A DNA stretch of 7,144 bases. Source: Oscillospiraceae bacterium. GTDB lineage: Bacteria > Bacillota > Clostridia > Oscillospirales > Oscillospiraceae. Under the pieces are notes generated by a model. That model was not told where the DNA came from and searched no databases. It worked only from the letters and a program-made list of their open reading frames with translations. Position numbers and translations under genes: made by a program. This document shows positions 1-5,536 of this stretch, piece after piece (the first letter of the stretch is position 1; each line of letters begins with the position of its first letter). The stretch is from contig JAKSQI010000081.1 of the NCBI GenBank assembly GCA_024404215.1, forward strand, positions 1 through 7,144. The letters run 5' to 3'.

Positions 1-200
1 GCAAATCCGCCAGATTGACCGTAGCCATATAGGAGGCAGGCTCATCGGTCACATGGGCCGGGTTGTTGGCCCGTCCCACATAGAAGTGGATATCTGTAGC
101 CCAAACCATCTGCCAGAGCAACAACGGCCGAACCGTCGTCCTGATAGACGATGTCCACATGGTCACCGCAGAGCTGTTCCCCCTCGTTGTTTTTCTTCAT
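1..200 (-). pseudogene. Internally deleted copy of the SpoIIE/PP2C phosphatase gene (partial at window edge)
   Basis: This stretch is a decayed second copy of the phosphatase gene at 1179-2348. Read on the minus strand from 200, it opens MKKNNEGEQLCGDHVDIVYQ and continues to LADGLG, matching residues 13-44 of the intact protein. At 99-102 it jumps straight to the sequence that encodes ATDIHFYVGRA-NPAHVTDEP near the intact C-terminus. By manual gapless alignment, bases 1-102 match 1232-1333 (about 81% identical) and 103-188 match 2221-2306 (about 87%). The missing piece corresponds to 1334-2220, 887 bp, which is not a multiple of three, so the frame shifts and stops at 42-44 after 52 codons. 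The conserved MSDG and DD metal-site motifs are gone, as are the first 12 residues. It continues beyond the left edge. A functional 52-residue product is unlikely but not excluded. Confidence 0.88.
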
Positions 201-208
201 AAAGCACG

Positions 209-244
209 GAACCCTCTGCGATCTTTCGCAGAGGGTTCTTTTTT
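209..244 (+). terminator. Perfect 12-bp hairpin with T6 tail (plus-strand intrinsic terminator)
   Basis: GAACCCTCTGCG (209-220) and CGCAGAGGGTTC (227-238) are exact inverse complements around a six-base loop ATCTTT, followed by TTTTTT at 239-244. This is a textbook intrinsic terminator for plus-strand transcription. On the minus strand the same hairpin is followed by CGTGCTTTATG, a poor U-tract. So although it lies just past the stop of the minus-strand pRiA4b-like gene, it should terminate that operon weakly at best. No plus-strand gene is visible to its left within the window. Confidence 0.8.
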
Positions 245-247
245 GTA

Positions 248-1159
248 TCAGGTCTTATGACTGTCCATGATGCTTTTCAGCTGCTGCAGCATAGCATAAT
301 GGTCATCGTCAATTTCCAGAATGTCCAGTATCTTCTGTTCGGTCATGTCCGTTTTGGCTTTCAGCATTTCAATCACTTGAATCAGGGTTATGTTTTCACC
401 GAAAGCAATGGCGTCTTCCATATCTTCACTCAAGCCGTCCTCCTGCTGAGCCATCGATGCGGGGCTTACTCCCGGAAAAGGAATAACCTCCCCGGACTTT
501 TGCCCGCCGGACATCCGTCCCGTCCCCGTTTCTTGGATGGTGTAGAGGGGCTCTCCAGCCCAATAGGCTTCATATATCTCTTCCATGGACATGGGAGGAC
601 GAACATCACCTACACAGCAGAGGCTGCTCAGGTCTTCATTGACAGCCTCCATATCAAAGTATCTGACAGCGTCCTCCGCAAATGCTGCCATGGGCCCATA
701 TTGAGGGTGCTTTTTATTCTTTAAGATATCCAGCAGCTCGTACATCCCGTAGATTCCGCCGCAGTCTTCATAGAGGACATCACCCTTGTATTTGACTACC
801 TGCGGGTAGTTTAGAGGATAGTCCGTCAGAATCTGTTCCACTGCCACCTGATGCCGCCAGTCATCCCCAAAGTCATAGGTATAGGTAAAGGACTTAACCT
901 GTTCCACATAGGTGTCAATAATCTCTGCCGAAGCATCCTGAAACACACTGAAGTCATCCTCAAACGTCTCCTCCAAGTCCATGAATTCCACACCCAAGGA
1001 GGCAAATTCAAAACAGTTCATATGGCCCCCACTCCAGCCCATGGTCTCATTGAGAATGAGAGCCAGCTGATTAAAGCTGATTCCGGCCGGCACCATAACA
1101 CGCCGCCAGATGGGGGGATGAGAATCCTTGATGGTTATTTTCAGCTGATAAGCTTTCAT
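248..1159 (-). CDS. Plasmid pRiA4b ORF-3-like family protein
   Basis: A 303-residue protein of the pRiA4b ORF-3-like family (Pfam PRiA4_ORF3), whose biochemical function is not established. The family signature fills about residues 1-190: KITIKDSHPPIWRRV near the start (HPPIWRR at 14-20), MGWSGGHMNCFEF at 40-52, YTYDFGDDWRHQV at 93-105, and EDCGGIYGMYELL at 131-143. A low-complexity linker (about 205-245) leads to an acidic, probably helical tail (246-303) that I do not recognise. No signal peptide or membrane segment is visible. The start is supported by AGGAG (1167-1171 on the opposite strand) 7 bases upstream. It lies 19 bases after the phosphatase stop, so it is probably the third gene of the hydrogenase-sensor operon. 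Homologues often occur in mobile or accessory regions, so a link with sensing is inferred from position only. Confidence 0.9.
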   Translation of the reverse strand: MKAYQLKITIKDSHPPIWRRVMVPAGISFNQLALILNETMGWSGGHMNCFEFASLGVEFMDLEETFEDDFSVFQDASAEIIDTYVEQVKSFTYTYDFGDDWRHQVAVEQILTDYPLNYPQVVKYKGDVLYEDCGGIYGMYELLDILKNKKHPQYGPMAAFAEDAVRYFDMEAVNEDLSSLCCVGDVRPPMSMEEIYEAYWAGEPLYTIQETGTGRMSGGQKSGEVIPFPGVSPASMAQQEDGLSEDMEDAIAFGENITLIQVIEMLKAKTDMTEQKILDILEIDDDHYAMLQQLKSIMDSHKT

Positions 1160-1178
1160 ACTATATCTCCTGTTTGGT

Positions 1179-2348
1179 TCAAAAATAACTGACCTTAATT
1201 CGTTTACCCATTTTGACCAGGCAATCCGACAGAAGGTCTACCAGATTGACCTTAACCTTGTAGGTTTCCGGTTCATCGGTCACATGGGCCGGATTGCTGG
1301 CCCGTCCCACATAAAAGTGAATGTCTGTAGCCCGTTCAAAAAGCTCCCGGCTCAGCAGGGAGGCACCATCCCGACGGTAGCCCCAGATTTCGTAGAGTTC
1401 GTTGGAGCCCAGAGCATCCTTGGCGTAGGATACCACACGGTTCAGGGTCAGTACACCCTCCGTGACCAAATCCACCCCTTCAATTTCGGAGGTGGGCGGC
1501 ACATCACTGTCCGGCACCGAAGGTCCCGGCTTAACCGGCTTGCCCAGATAGGCGGCAGCAATGGAGGCCGTGGTTCCGCCGCAGATAACGTGGCGGCCCT
1601 CCTTGCCGAAGAAAAGGGACAGCATGCGGCTTACATCATCCCGGTTTTTGGGAGGGCCAAACAGAACATTCAGTGGCTCACGGCGGCGGACCTTTATGAT
1701 ACAGGCGGTGGCATCATCCAAGGGATGCCCGCCGTATTCCTTATAGCATTGGTCTACCAGTATCTGAGCCAGGGCCTTTGCCGTATAATCCCCCACCAGA
1801 ATGCCCTTCATGAAATCGCCGATTTCCTTGATTCCCCAGGATTGGCGATAGCTCAATCCACTGCTGGCATAGGGGCAGCCATCGCTCATGGTGATGATGC
1901 AGTCCCGCTCCCGCAGGCGAATTTCACTCTTCAGCAGCTTTTTGCCGCCGATTTCCAGTTCCTGAGTAGGATAGTGGTAAACACTGCCGCCCCGGAAGAA
2001 AATAACCGGAGGGTTTTCATACTGAATGATTTCTACCGTCTCATTTTGTATGATATGGAGAATGGTAAAGGTGGAATAGGCAACGCCCTTATCCTTCAGC
2101 ACGGGAAGAGCCTCGGCTATGGCGGAAACGCAGTCCTCCAGCTTCAGGCCTTCCGCCAGCATGGTGGAAATGATTTTGCTGGTGAGGGTAGACAGAATGC
2201 TGGCACGCACGCCGCTGCCCAGACCATCTGCCAGAACCACAACAGCAGAGCCATCCTCCTGATAGACGATGTCCACATGGTCACCGCAAAGCTGTTCCCC
2301 TTCGTGGTTGATGCTTTTCCACCCGATATCGGTACAGAGATTATTCAT
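1179..2348 (-). CDS. SpoIIE/PP2C-family protein serine/threonine phosphatase with extra C-terminal domain
   Basis: A 389-residue cytosolic phosphatase of the PP2C/SpoIIE superfamily, expected to remove phosphate from Ser/Thr of a partner protein using a metal centre. Residues about 5-222 form the PP2C-like fold. Metal-site motifs are visible: ADGLGSG (D41), MSDG (D156) and DDATA (D211, D212). Residues about 225-389 form a second domain I cannot name, with GRHVICGGTTASIAAAYLGK near 251-270 and a conserved-looking HFYVGRASNPAH near 344-355. No transmembrane segment is seen. The ATG overlaps the last 8 bases of the upstream hydrogenase-like gene. AAGGAG (2359-2364) lies 10 bases before it inside that gene, which suggests translational coupling and a matched partner. 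PP2C phosphatases are a known neighbour of group C sensory [FeFe] hydrogenases. A collapsed second copy lies at 1-200. The phosphatase call is firm; the substrate is unknown. Confidence 0.9.
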   Translation of the reverse strand: MNNLCTDIGWKSINHEGEQLCGDHVDIVYQEDGSAVVVLADGLGSGVRASILSTLTSKIISTMLAEGLKLEDCVSAIAEALPVLKDKGVAYSTFTILHIIQNETVEIIQYENPPVIFFRGGSVYHYPTQELEIGGKKLLKSEIRLRERDCIITMSDGCPYASSGLSYRQSWGIKEIGDFMKGILVGDYTAKALAQILVDQCYKEYGGHPLDDATACIIKVRRREPLNVLFGPPKNRDDVSRMLSLFFGKEGRHVICGGTTASIAAAYLGKPVKPGPSVPDSDVPPTSEIEGVDLVTEGVLTLNRVVSYAKDALGSNELYEIWGYRRDGASLLSRELFERATDIHFYVGRASNPAHVTDEPETYKVKVNLVDLLSDCLVKMGKRIKVSYF

Positions 2349-4020
2349 GTTCGATAGACTCCTTCAAACGGGTCAGGGCAATTTTGGTCTCCGCCGCAGT
2401 TTCACCCAGCAGGGAGGCAATATCCTGTACAATGCGCATCTGCTTCTCTACCACGCGGTCAGCGGTTTCCACGGTGGCCCGGCGCAGGTCCTCCCGGCGC
2501 TCCCTCTCCTGCTCCGCCTCGGTCACATCCCTCATGAGGCACAGCAGCAGATGATGGCCCCGGTTATACACAATGGTCTTATCCACGTAACGGCCGTACT
2601 CCGCCAGATATTCCCGCTTGTCCCTTACCTGGGCCGCACTGGTGAGAACCTCGATGAAATCCAGGGGGTCCAGAACATTCACCACGTTGTCCCCCAGGAT
2701 ATCCTTGTCGGAACGCAGATTCAGCAGGCGCACCGCAGCCGGATTGGCCTGCTGGACCTCCAAATCCTCATTGAGGACCAAAATGGCATCCGGGGTGCTG
2801 TTGGAGATGGCATCCGACAGGCTCTCCGCCCTTTCCTTCAGGAAGGGCATGCACATGGCAATTTCCGCCTTGCCCTGCAAAATGGCTACGGCCTTATCCC
2901 GGCAGGTCTCATAGCCGCAGGAGCCGCAGTTGAGTTCATCCGAAGGATACTGTTTGCCCATCTTATGCAGGGTTTCGCGGATTTCATCCTCCGAGGGGTA
3001 GGAGGCGTGGCGGTCAATGCGGCGGAAGACCTTAACAAGGGCTGTCGAATCCGGCTGCTGAACCTCAAAATCCCGTTCACCGCTGTAGCGCTGCAGGGCA
3101 ATTCCGTTCTTTACCGGGCTGCTGCGATGCTTCTCCATAACCGGACCACCTACGCAGCCGCCGGCGCAAGCGTTCATTTCCAGGAAGCAGTCGGACAAAT
3201 TACCGCTGCGAATATCCCGCAGGGCGGCCATGACATTTTCTATGCCGTCTACCGCCAGATAGACATAGTCCGGATTGCGTTTGGTCATGGTACGCAGAAT
3301 ACCGCCGGCCGTGGGGAAAATACGGGTCAGGCCCTTTTTTGTCTGCTCCGTGTCAGCCGTTGCCCGGGGTGTAATCCGCTCCTTACGGAGCCAATCGCTG
3401 AGCTCGTCAAAGGTGAGAACGGCATCTACCAGCCCGCCATAGTTCTGGGCCTCGTCCTTTTTGGCGATGCAGGGGCCGATGAATACGGTTTTAGCGCCGG
3501 GGATACGGCGGCGGATATCCTGGCAATGGGCCTGCATGGGGCTCATAACCGGAGCCAAATAGCACATGAGGTCAGGAAAATGCATTTGAATCAGCAGGTT
3601 TACGGAATGACAGCAGGAGGAGATAATAACCTTCTGCTGATGCTGTTCCGTCATGTTTTCATATTCGGTTTTCACCATGGCGGCCCCCAGGGCAGTTTCT
3701 TCAACATCCGCAAAGCCCAGCTGCTTCAAAGCCTCCCTCATGCCTTCAATGCCCACACCGGGATAATTGGCAACAAAGGAAGGTGCCAGACTGGCCACCA
3801 CAGGCGCACCGCTCTGCAGCAGAACCCGAACCTTTTCGGTCTCGTCCACAATTTGCTTGGCTCTCTGCTGGCAGACCACAAAGCAACGGCCGCAGAGAAT
3901 GCATTCACTTTGTATGATATGGGCCTGACCGCCGGAAACCCGAATGGATTTTACCGGACAGTGACGCACGCATTTATAACAGTTTTTACAATTGGATTTA
4001 TTCAGAATCAGACATTCCAT
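2341..4020 (-). CDS. Sensory-type [FeFe]-hydrogenase-like protein with PAS domain (HydS-like)
   Basis: A 559-residue multidomain iron-sulfur protein, probably a cytosolic H2/redox sensor rather than a bulk hydrogenase. Domain order: two [4Fe-4S] ferredoxin motifs (C11, C14, C17, C21 and C40, C43, C46, C50); an H-cluster domain (about 65-300) with L1 SSCCHS (C136, C137), L2 GPCIAKKDE (C184) and L3 EMNACAGGCVGGP (C285, C289), so all four expected H-cluster cysteines are kept; a four-cysteine Fes-type module (C365, C368, C373, C390); a PAS domain (about 400-500); and a charged helical or coiled-coil tail (500-559). L1 has H instead of the usual P after CC. The MEE-type acidic pair of catalytic enzymes appears as MVK (115-117), suggesting an altered proton path. 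AAGGGGAG (4028-4035) lies 7 bases before the ATG. The downstream phosphatase overlaps its 3' end. This fits the PAS-bearing, phosphatase-linked group C sensory type; subgroup assignment is inference. Confidence 0.93.
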   Translation of the reverse strand: MECLILNKSNCKNCYKCVRHCPVKSIRVSGGQAHIIQSECILCGRCFVVCQQRAKQIVDETEKVRVLLQSGAPVVASLAPSFVANYPGVGIEGMREALKQLGFADVEETALGAAMVKTEYENMTEQHQQKVIISSCCHSVNLLIQMHFPDLMCYLAPVMSPMQAHCQDIRRRIPGAKTVFIGPCIAKKDEAQNYGGLVDAVLTFDELSDWLRKERITPRATADTEQTKKGLTRIFPTAGGILRTMTKRNPDYVYLAVDGIENVMAALRDIRSGNLSDCFLEMNACAGGCVGGPVMEKHRSSPVKNGIALQRYSGERDFEVQQPDSTALVKVFRRIDRHASYPSEDEIRETLHKMGKQYPSDELNCGSCGYETCRDKAVAILQGKAEIAMCMPFLKERAESLSDAISNSTPDAILVLNEDLEVQQANPAAVRLLNLRSDKDILGDNVVNVLDPLDFIEVLTSAAQVRDKREYLAEYGRYVDKTIVYNRGHHLLLCLMRDVTEAEQERERREDLRRATVETADRVVEKQMRIVQDIASLLGETAAETKIALTRLKESIEHE

Positions 4021-4057
4021 TACTTTTCTCCCCTTCTGGAATTCGGCAAACGAGTTC

Positions 4058-4073
4058 CATGTCGGCCGGCATG
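4058..4073. promoter_or_regulatory. Near-perfect 16-bp palindrome in the hydrogenase-sensor leader
   Basis: CATGTCGGCCGGCATG is a palindrome apart from one symmetric position pair (T4062/G4069). It lies between the minus-strand promoter and the hydrogenase-like start codon, about 18-33 bases downstream of the predicted transcription start. That suits an operator or a small leader hairpin. It is GC-rich in a locally AT-rich stretch. Function is inferred from position only, and a chance palindrome is possible. Confidence 0.3.
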
Positions 4074-4097
4074 TTCCATAGATTTTGTATAACGATT

Positions 4098-4126
4098 ATT
4101 ATAGCCTTTCGCAGAGGATTATTCAA
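4098..4126 (-). promoter_or_regulatory. Sigma-A-type promoter for the hydrogenase-sensor operon
   Basis: On the minus strand, TTGAAT (4121-4126) and a consensus TATAAT (4098-4103) are separated by exactly 17 bases. The expected start is near 4091, giving a leader of about 70 bases before the hydrogenase-like ATG at 4020. It is the only strong promoter match I see ahead of the three minus-strand genes. Confidence 0.75.
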
Positions 4127-4145
4127 GCGGAATACCTTTTTGCGC

Positions 4146-4174
4146 TTTACGGCGGTGACTGCATTTGTTATACT
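4146..4174 (+). promoter_or_regulatory. Sigma-A-type promoter for rsmH
   Basis: TTTACG (4146-4151), a 17-base spacer and TATACT (4169-4174). The expected start near 4181 leaves a very short leader that consists almost only of the AAAGGAGAGG ribosome binding site before the ATG at 4199. The -35 elements of this promoter and the minus-strand one are 19 bases apart, back to back. Confidence 0.55.
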
Positions 4175-4198
4175 GTTGCACGTAAAGGAGAGGATGGC

Positions 4199-5242
4199 AT
4201 GGCTGAGCACAAGCGCCGCATTCACTATGGGGGCAAATATCCCAAACGTTTTGAAGAAAAATATAAGGAACTGAACCCAGAGCGCTATGCGGACATGGCC
4301 GAGCACATTCTGGCTAAGGGTAACACACCGGCCGGCACCCATGTGCCCATCATGGTGCAGGAAATTCTGGAGTTTTTGAAGATTCAGCCGGGCCAGATTG
4401 GCCTGGACTGCACCTTTGGCTACGGCGGCCACAGCAGCAAAATGCTGGAGCAGCTGCAGGGCCAAGGCCATCTGACCGCTTTGGATGCTGACCCCATCGA
4501 ATCCGCCAAATCTCTGGAACGGCTGCGAAAGCTGGGCTACGGAGAAGACCTGCTGACGGTGGAAAACATCAACTTTGCCCAGGTTGATCGGGTAGCCGAG
4601 CGGCACGGACCCTTTGACTTTGTGCTGGCTGATTTAGGAGTATCCTCCATGCAGCTGGATAACCCGGAACGGGGCTTCTCTTATAAGACCGACGGTCCTT
4701 TGGATCTGCGCTTGAATCCAACCACCGGCCTGAGCGCCGCCGACCTGCTGGCCGAAATAGAGGCCGACGATTTGTCCGCCCTGCTGACAGAGAATGCCGA
4801 CGAGCCCTACGCCGATGCCATTGCCCGCACCATTGTCAGCTTCCGCAAAAGCGGTAAGGCTCCGGAAACCACCCTGCAGCTGCGGGCCATCATTGAACGG
4901 GCTCTGACCATGGAAAGGGTTCCTGAGAAGGATAAAAAGGAACTGGTAAAAAAGACCTGCGCCCGTTGCTTCCAGGCCCTGCGTATTGAGGTAAACAAGG
5001 AATACGAGGTTCTGTATGAGCTGCTGAGCAAGCTGCCGGCTGCTGTTAAGCCCGGCGGCCGTGTTGCCATTCTTACCTTCCATTCCGGGGAAGACCGGCT
5101 GGTGAAGCAGGCCTTCAAGCAAGGGCTGAAGGAGGGCCTTTGGTCCTCTGTAGCCACGGAGGTCATCCGTCCCAGCGCCAAGGAATGCTCGGACAATCCC
5201 CGGGCCAAGTCAACCAAACTGCGCTGGGCGGTCAAGAGTTAA
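4199..5242 (+). CDS. rsmH: 16S rRNA (cytosine(1402)-N4)-methyltransferase RsmH family, N-terminally extended paralogue
   Basis: A 347-residue SAM-dependent methyltransferase of the RsmH/MraW family, which methylates N4 of C1402 in the 16S rRNA decoding centre. Family blocks: THVPIMVQEILEFL (47-60, where ordinary RsmH begins), SAM motif LDCTFGYGGHS (69-79), LDADP (95-99), DFVLADLGVSSMQLD (140-154) with ERGFSYKTDGPLDLRL (157-172), FQALRIEVNKE (258-268), LTFHSGEDR (292-300) and NPRAKSTKLR (333-342). Residues 1-46 are an added basic segment (HKRRIHYGGKYPKRFEEKYKE), so the protein is longer than the usual roughly 310 residues. FHSGEDR and LDADP depart slightly from FHSLEDR and DRDP. The start is chosen for AAAGGAGAGG (4184-4193) just upstream; an in-frame ATG at 4085 lies before the promoter and lacks support. 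It has its own promoter and is not among division genes, unlike canonical rsmH, so it may be a second copy with a related rRNA target. Confidence 0.92.
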   Translation: MAEHKRRIHYGGKYPKRFEEKYKELNPERYADMAEHILAKGNTPAGTHVPIMVQEILEFLKIQPGQIGLDCTFGYGGHSSKMLEQLQGQGHLTALDADPIESAKSLERLRKLGYGEDLLTVENINFAQVDRVAERHGPFDFVLADLGVSSMQLDNPERGFSYKTDGPLDLRLNPTTGLSAADLLAEIEADDLSALLTENADEPYADAIARTIVSFRKSGKAPETTLQLRAIIERALTMERVPEKDKKELVKKTCARCFQALRIEVNKEYEVLYELLSKLPAAVKPGGRVAILTFHSGEDRLVKQAFKQGLKEGLWSSVATEVIRPSAKECSDNPRAKSTKLRWAVKS

Positions 5243-5243
5243 A

Positions 5244-5271
5244 CAGAAACAGCAATTCTGCGTGCTTTTTT
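5244..5271 (+). terminator. Weak candidate terminator after rsmH
   Basis: Immediately after the rsmH stop, CAGAA (5244-5248) can pair with TTCTG (5256-5260), or AGCA (5251-5254) with TGCT (5263-5266), followed by TTTTTT (5266-5271). Stems are only 4-5 bp, so efficiency is doubtful and readthrough into the riboswitch leader is possible. Confidence 0.3.
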
Positions 5272-5290
5272 CCTCCAACTGTGCTATACT
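5263..5290 (+). promoter_or_regulatory. Candidate promoter for the riboswitch-PucR transcript
   Basis: TATACT at 5285-5290 is a good -10 element, identical to that of rsmH. The -35 region is poor (TGCTTT at 5263-5268 with a 16-base spacer). A start near 5297 would place the whole aptamer, which begins at about 5309, in the transcript. Overlapping AT-rich hexamers just downstream make the exact site uncertain. Confidence 0.4.
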
Positions 5291-5308
5291 TATAAATGAA
5301 TATAGAAT

Positions 5309-5417
5309 AGCTGTCCCTCATCCGCTTCAGCGGAGCACGGAATCGGGTGAAAAGCCCGGCGAGTCGGTCACTGTGAAGCACCCAGGAGGTGTTAAGTCAG
5401 ATACGTGGAGGGCAGCT
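5309..5417 (+). promoter_or_regulatory. Cobalamin riboswitch-like aptamer (compact form)
   Basis: Conserved cobalamin-riboswitch core elements appear in order: GGAATCGGGTGAAAAGCCCG (5339-5358, a CGGG/CCCG stem with loop TGAAAAG), GTCACTGTGA (5367-5376), a short stem CACC/GGTG (5379-5382 / 5388-5391), and the B12-box-like AAGTCAGATAC (5394-5404). Closing helices fit: AGCTGTCCCTC (5309-5319) pairs with GAGGGCAGCT (5408-5417) with one bulged T; TCCGC-TTCA-GCGGA (5321-5334) is a perfect hairpin; CACG (5336-5339) pairs with CGTG (5404-5407). The stem before the B12 box is minimal, with none of the large peripheral extension of long AdoCbl aptamers, so it resembles the compact class. The B12 box departs from the usual CAGGAGACCTGCC. 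Which cobalamin it binds cannot be read from sequence. Confidence 0.82.
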
Positions 5418-5487
5418 GTACTTCTGCCGAAACCGGAAGTACGTTCCCGGACGCAGGCTCACTGCGTCTGCACGGCGTACCTTTCGG
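5418..5487 (+). promoter_or_regulatory. Expression platform: anti-antiterminator and antiterminator helices
   Basis: Two exclusive pairings share one strand. GTACTTC (5418-5424) pairs perfectly with GAAGTAC (5436-5442), directly abutting the aptamer closing helix. Alternatively CCGGAAGTACG (5433-5443) pairs with 5476-5487 (11 bp including one G-U, with C5481 bulged), consuming the 5' arm of the terminator. A third option, GGCAG (5411-5415) with CTGCC (5424-5428), would break both the aptamer closing helix and the anti-antiterminator. This implies ligand bound gives terminator (off) and unbound gives antiterminator (on). A separate 7-bp hairpin GACGCAG/CTGCGTC (5450-5468) sits between the arms. 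Pairings were found by eye, with no energy calculation. Confidence 0.65.
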
Positions 5488-5503
5488 GTACGTCTTTTTC
5501 TTT
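5474..5503 (+). terminator. Riboswitch-controlled intrinsic terminator
   Basis: CGTACC (5476-5481) and GGTACG (5487-5492) form a 6-bp perfect stem with loop TTTCG. It can be extended to 8 bp by G5475-T5493 (wobble) and G5474-C5494, and is followed by TTTTTCTTT (5495-5503). It lies before the PucR-type start codon, so it attenuates rather than ends the transcript. The 5' arm is also claimed by the antiterminator at 5433-5443. Confidence 0.75.
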
Positions 5504-5536
5504 CGGCAGACAGATTGCCAAAGGAGCACCATTGTC

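Noticed and set aside
1284..2357. A 357-codon open frame on the plus strand opposite the phosphatase gene
   Set aside because: Same reasoning: the minus-strand product has PP2C metal-site motifs, while this frame has no recognisable domain.
2269..4092. A 607-codon open frame on the plus strand opposite the hydrogenase-like gene
   Set aside because: It is antisense to a protein with clear cluster-binding motifs, has no recognisable family features or good ribosome binding site, and reflects GC-skewed codon use of the true gene.
4085..4198. An upstream in-frame start that would add 38 residues to RsmH
   Set aside because: It lies upstream of the predicted promoter and overlaps both promoter regions. 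The ATG at 4199 has an ideal ribosome binding site and matches the extended RsmH type.
5348..5500. Possible kissing of aptamer loop GAAAAG with the terminator T-tract (TTTTC at 5496-5500)
   Set aside because: Only about five A-T-rich pairs, easily a chance match to a T-run, so it is not claimed.
5405..5536. An upstream in-frame start adding 44 residues to the PucR-type protein
   Set aside because: It falls within the aptamer closing helix and spans the terminator. The added residues look non-protein-like, and AAAGGAG precedes the ATG at 5537.
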